Origin: Aporrectodea caliginosa
Taxonomy: Eukaryota; Annelida; Clitellata; Crassiclitellata; Lumbricidae
DNA length: 64,000 nt
Reading direction: 5' to 3'
Assembly: GCA_020284085.1 (NCBI GenBank)
Contig: JACEVL010000081.1
Location: forward strand, 1-64,000
The translations under genes and the position numbers were made by a program. This document shows, piece by piece, positions 62,986-64,000 of this stretch; position 1 is the first letter of the stretch; every line of letters begins with the position of its first letter. The notes beneath the pieces were generated by a model. It was not told where the DNA came from. It did not search any database and saw only the letters and a list, made by a program, of their open reading frames with translations.

Positions 62986-64000
62986 TGGAAGCGGATGCTA
63001 AGAAGGAACAGGCACAAATAGAAGCTAAGTTTAAGATGGAACAAGCAGAATTGGAGTCACGAAGACTTGAGAAAGAATTGGAAGCTAAGAACGAAGCAAT
63101 GGAAAGGAAAATACAAATAGAAGCACAAGTTAAGAAGGAAGAGGAAGAAAGGAGGATACAAGTTAAGAAGGAAGAGGAAGAAAGGAGGATACAAGTTAAG
63201 AAAGAAGAGGCAGAAGCAACAGAAAGGAAATTACGGATGGAGGCACAGGTTAAGAAAGAGGAGGCAGAAATGTTGGAAAGGAAGTTGAGGGTAGAGAGTG
63301 ATTCATTGACAGCAAGGTTGTCTATGGAAAATGAGGCTAAGAGGATGCAGATAGAAGCAGATGAGAGAAAGTTACAAATGGAATTGGCAGAGAAAGAAAA
63401 ACAGAGACAGCATCAATTGCAAATGAAGGAATTAGGAGGTTCCTTAGAAAGATTAACAGGAGGTTACTTCGAGGACGGAGCACAGGGTTTGAATGAGGAA
63501 AATGCAGAAAGAACGGGGCATACGCCGAAATTTAATATTGCATCGGCAGTAAAATTTGTACCTCGGTTTGACGACACAAATTTGGAGCATTATTTACAAT
63601 CGTTTGAAAAAGCCATGGAGCTACATCAATTTCCGAAAGATAAATGGTCGTCGCTAATTCATACGAAGTTAACGGGGAAGGCTTTACAAATTTTCGGCGA
63701 GCTCTCATTGGAACAATGTAAGGACTATGAGGTGGTAAAGAAGTCTTTGCTTACGGCGTATTCACGAGTGCCAGAGTTCTATCGGAAAAGGTTTCGGGAA
63801 TTGCAGAAGGGTAATCTTGAAACTTATTCAAATTTTGCGTATCGGTTGAATATTCCATTTAAGAGTTGGCTGGAAGGAGAAGGTGCATTGTCTGATTTAG
63901 ATAAGGCTTTGGAAATTTTCAAATTGGAACAGTTTGTGAATTGTCTGCCTGGGGATTTACATCGTTGGATAATCGAACGCAAAGTAACGACACTTTCTGA
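62986..64000 (+). CDS. Gag of a Gmr1-like gypsy retrotransposon, SCAN-like domain, 3' truncated by window
   Basis: Open for 338 codons from ATG 62986 to the window edge. The frame is open upstream to about 62923, so a non-ATG start there cannot be excluded. Residues 1-150 are a Lys/Glu-rich coiled coil with a repeated VKKEEEERRIQ module. The capsid part follows: VKFVPRFDDTNLEHYLQSFE (about 188-207), TKLTGKALQIFGEL, YEVVKKSLLTAYSRVPEFYR, RKRFRELQKGNLETYSNFAY and LEQFVNCLPGDLHRWIIERK. That succession is the SCAN-domain fold, which is thought to have arisen from the capsid of Gmr1-like elements. No frameshift is seen in the visible part, so the element may be intact. It lies ~215 bases after the LTR, as expected for a leader. 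Confidence 0.85.

Overview
This is AT-rich nuclear DNA from a metazoan, most likely a marine invertebrate. The host phylum cannot be fixed from the sequence. The evidence is the mix of mobile elements: L2-clade and Jockey/CR1-type LINEs, tRNA-derived SINEs, hAT-type MITEs with 8-bp target duplications, Ty3/gypsy-like LTR elements, and Polinton/Maverick-type remnants. There are no operons or ribosome-binding sites, many long microsatellites, and a strong excess of the palindrome TAGGCCTA. Nothing here looks bacterial.

Only two ordinary host genes stand out, and both look single-exon in their coding part. One is a GT61/DUF563-type glycosyltransferase with a signal anchor (15206-16846, +). The other is a Methyltransf_24-type SAM methyltransferase with a signal anchor (48400-49257, +), whose reading frame opens directly after a splice-acceptor-like TTTTTAG. 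Everything else recognisable is mobile DNA or its debris.

Layout. 1-1360: decayed Polinton-like PLA2-like fragment and chromodomain integrase with degenerate repeats. 1.7-10.3 kb: decayed LINEs interrupted by a hAT MITE and a foldback element, a SINE, and a fragment of a multicopy protein family. 10.3-15 kb: a second unknown multicopy gene split by an L2 end, a LINE fragment and MITE-like repeats. 15-19.3 kb: the glycosyltransferase and an L2 LINE. 20-21.6 kb: a third unknown family and one LTR with its primer site. 22.6-26.6 kb: two LINE fragments on the minus strand. 26979-34656: a complete 7.7-kb LTR element (TSD CTAG, PBS, PPT) with gag and protease but no visible reverse transcriptase, whose gag begins inside the LTR. 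34.7-43.3 kb: LINE pieces around a 6-kb foldback element containing two nested hAT elements. 43.3-46.3 kb: a GATCGAGTC-rich insertion in L2, a DNA-polymerase-B fragment and a TIR element. 47.6-49.3 kb: minisatellite and methyltransferase. 49.8-54.1 kb: LINE ends, including an exact 337-bp tandem duplication. 54.6-58.6 kb: GAA- and CAT-type simple repeats between two related CGG-rich repeats. 59-64 kb: SINE, LINE and unknown-family fragments, a solo LTR, and the 5' end of a gypsy element whose Gag carries a SCAN-like domain.

How the parts work together. The SINE at 38.9, 46.9 and 59.1 kb has a tRNA-like head and the 3' end of the local L2 LINE, which suggests it is moved by L2 machinery. The LTR element without pol would need another element's enzymes. 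The two host enzymes could both act in the secretory pathway, but no functional link between them is shown.
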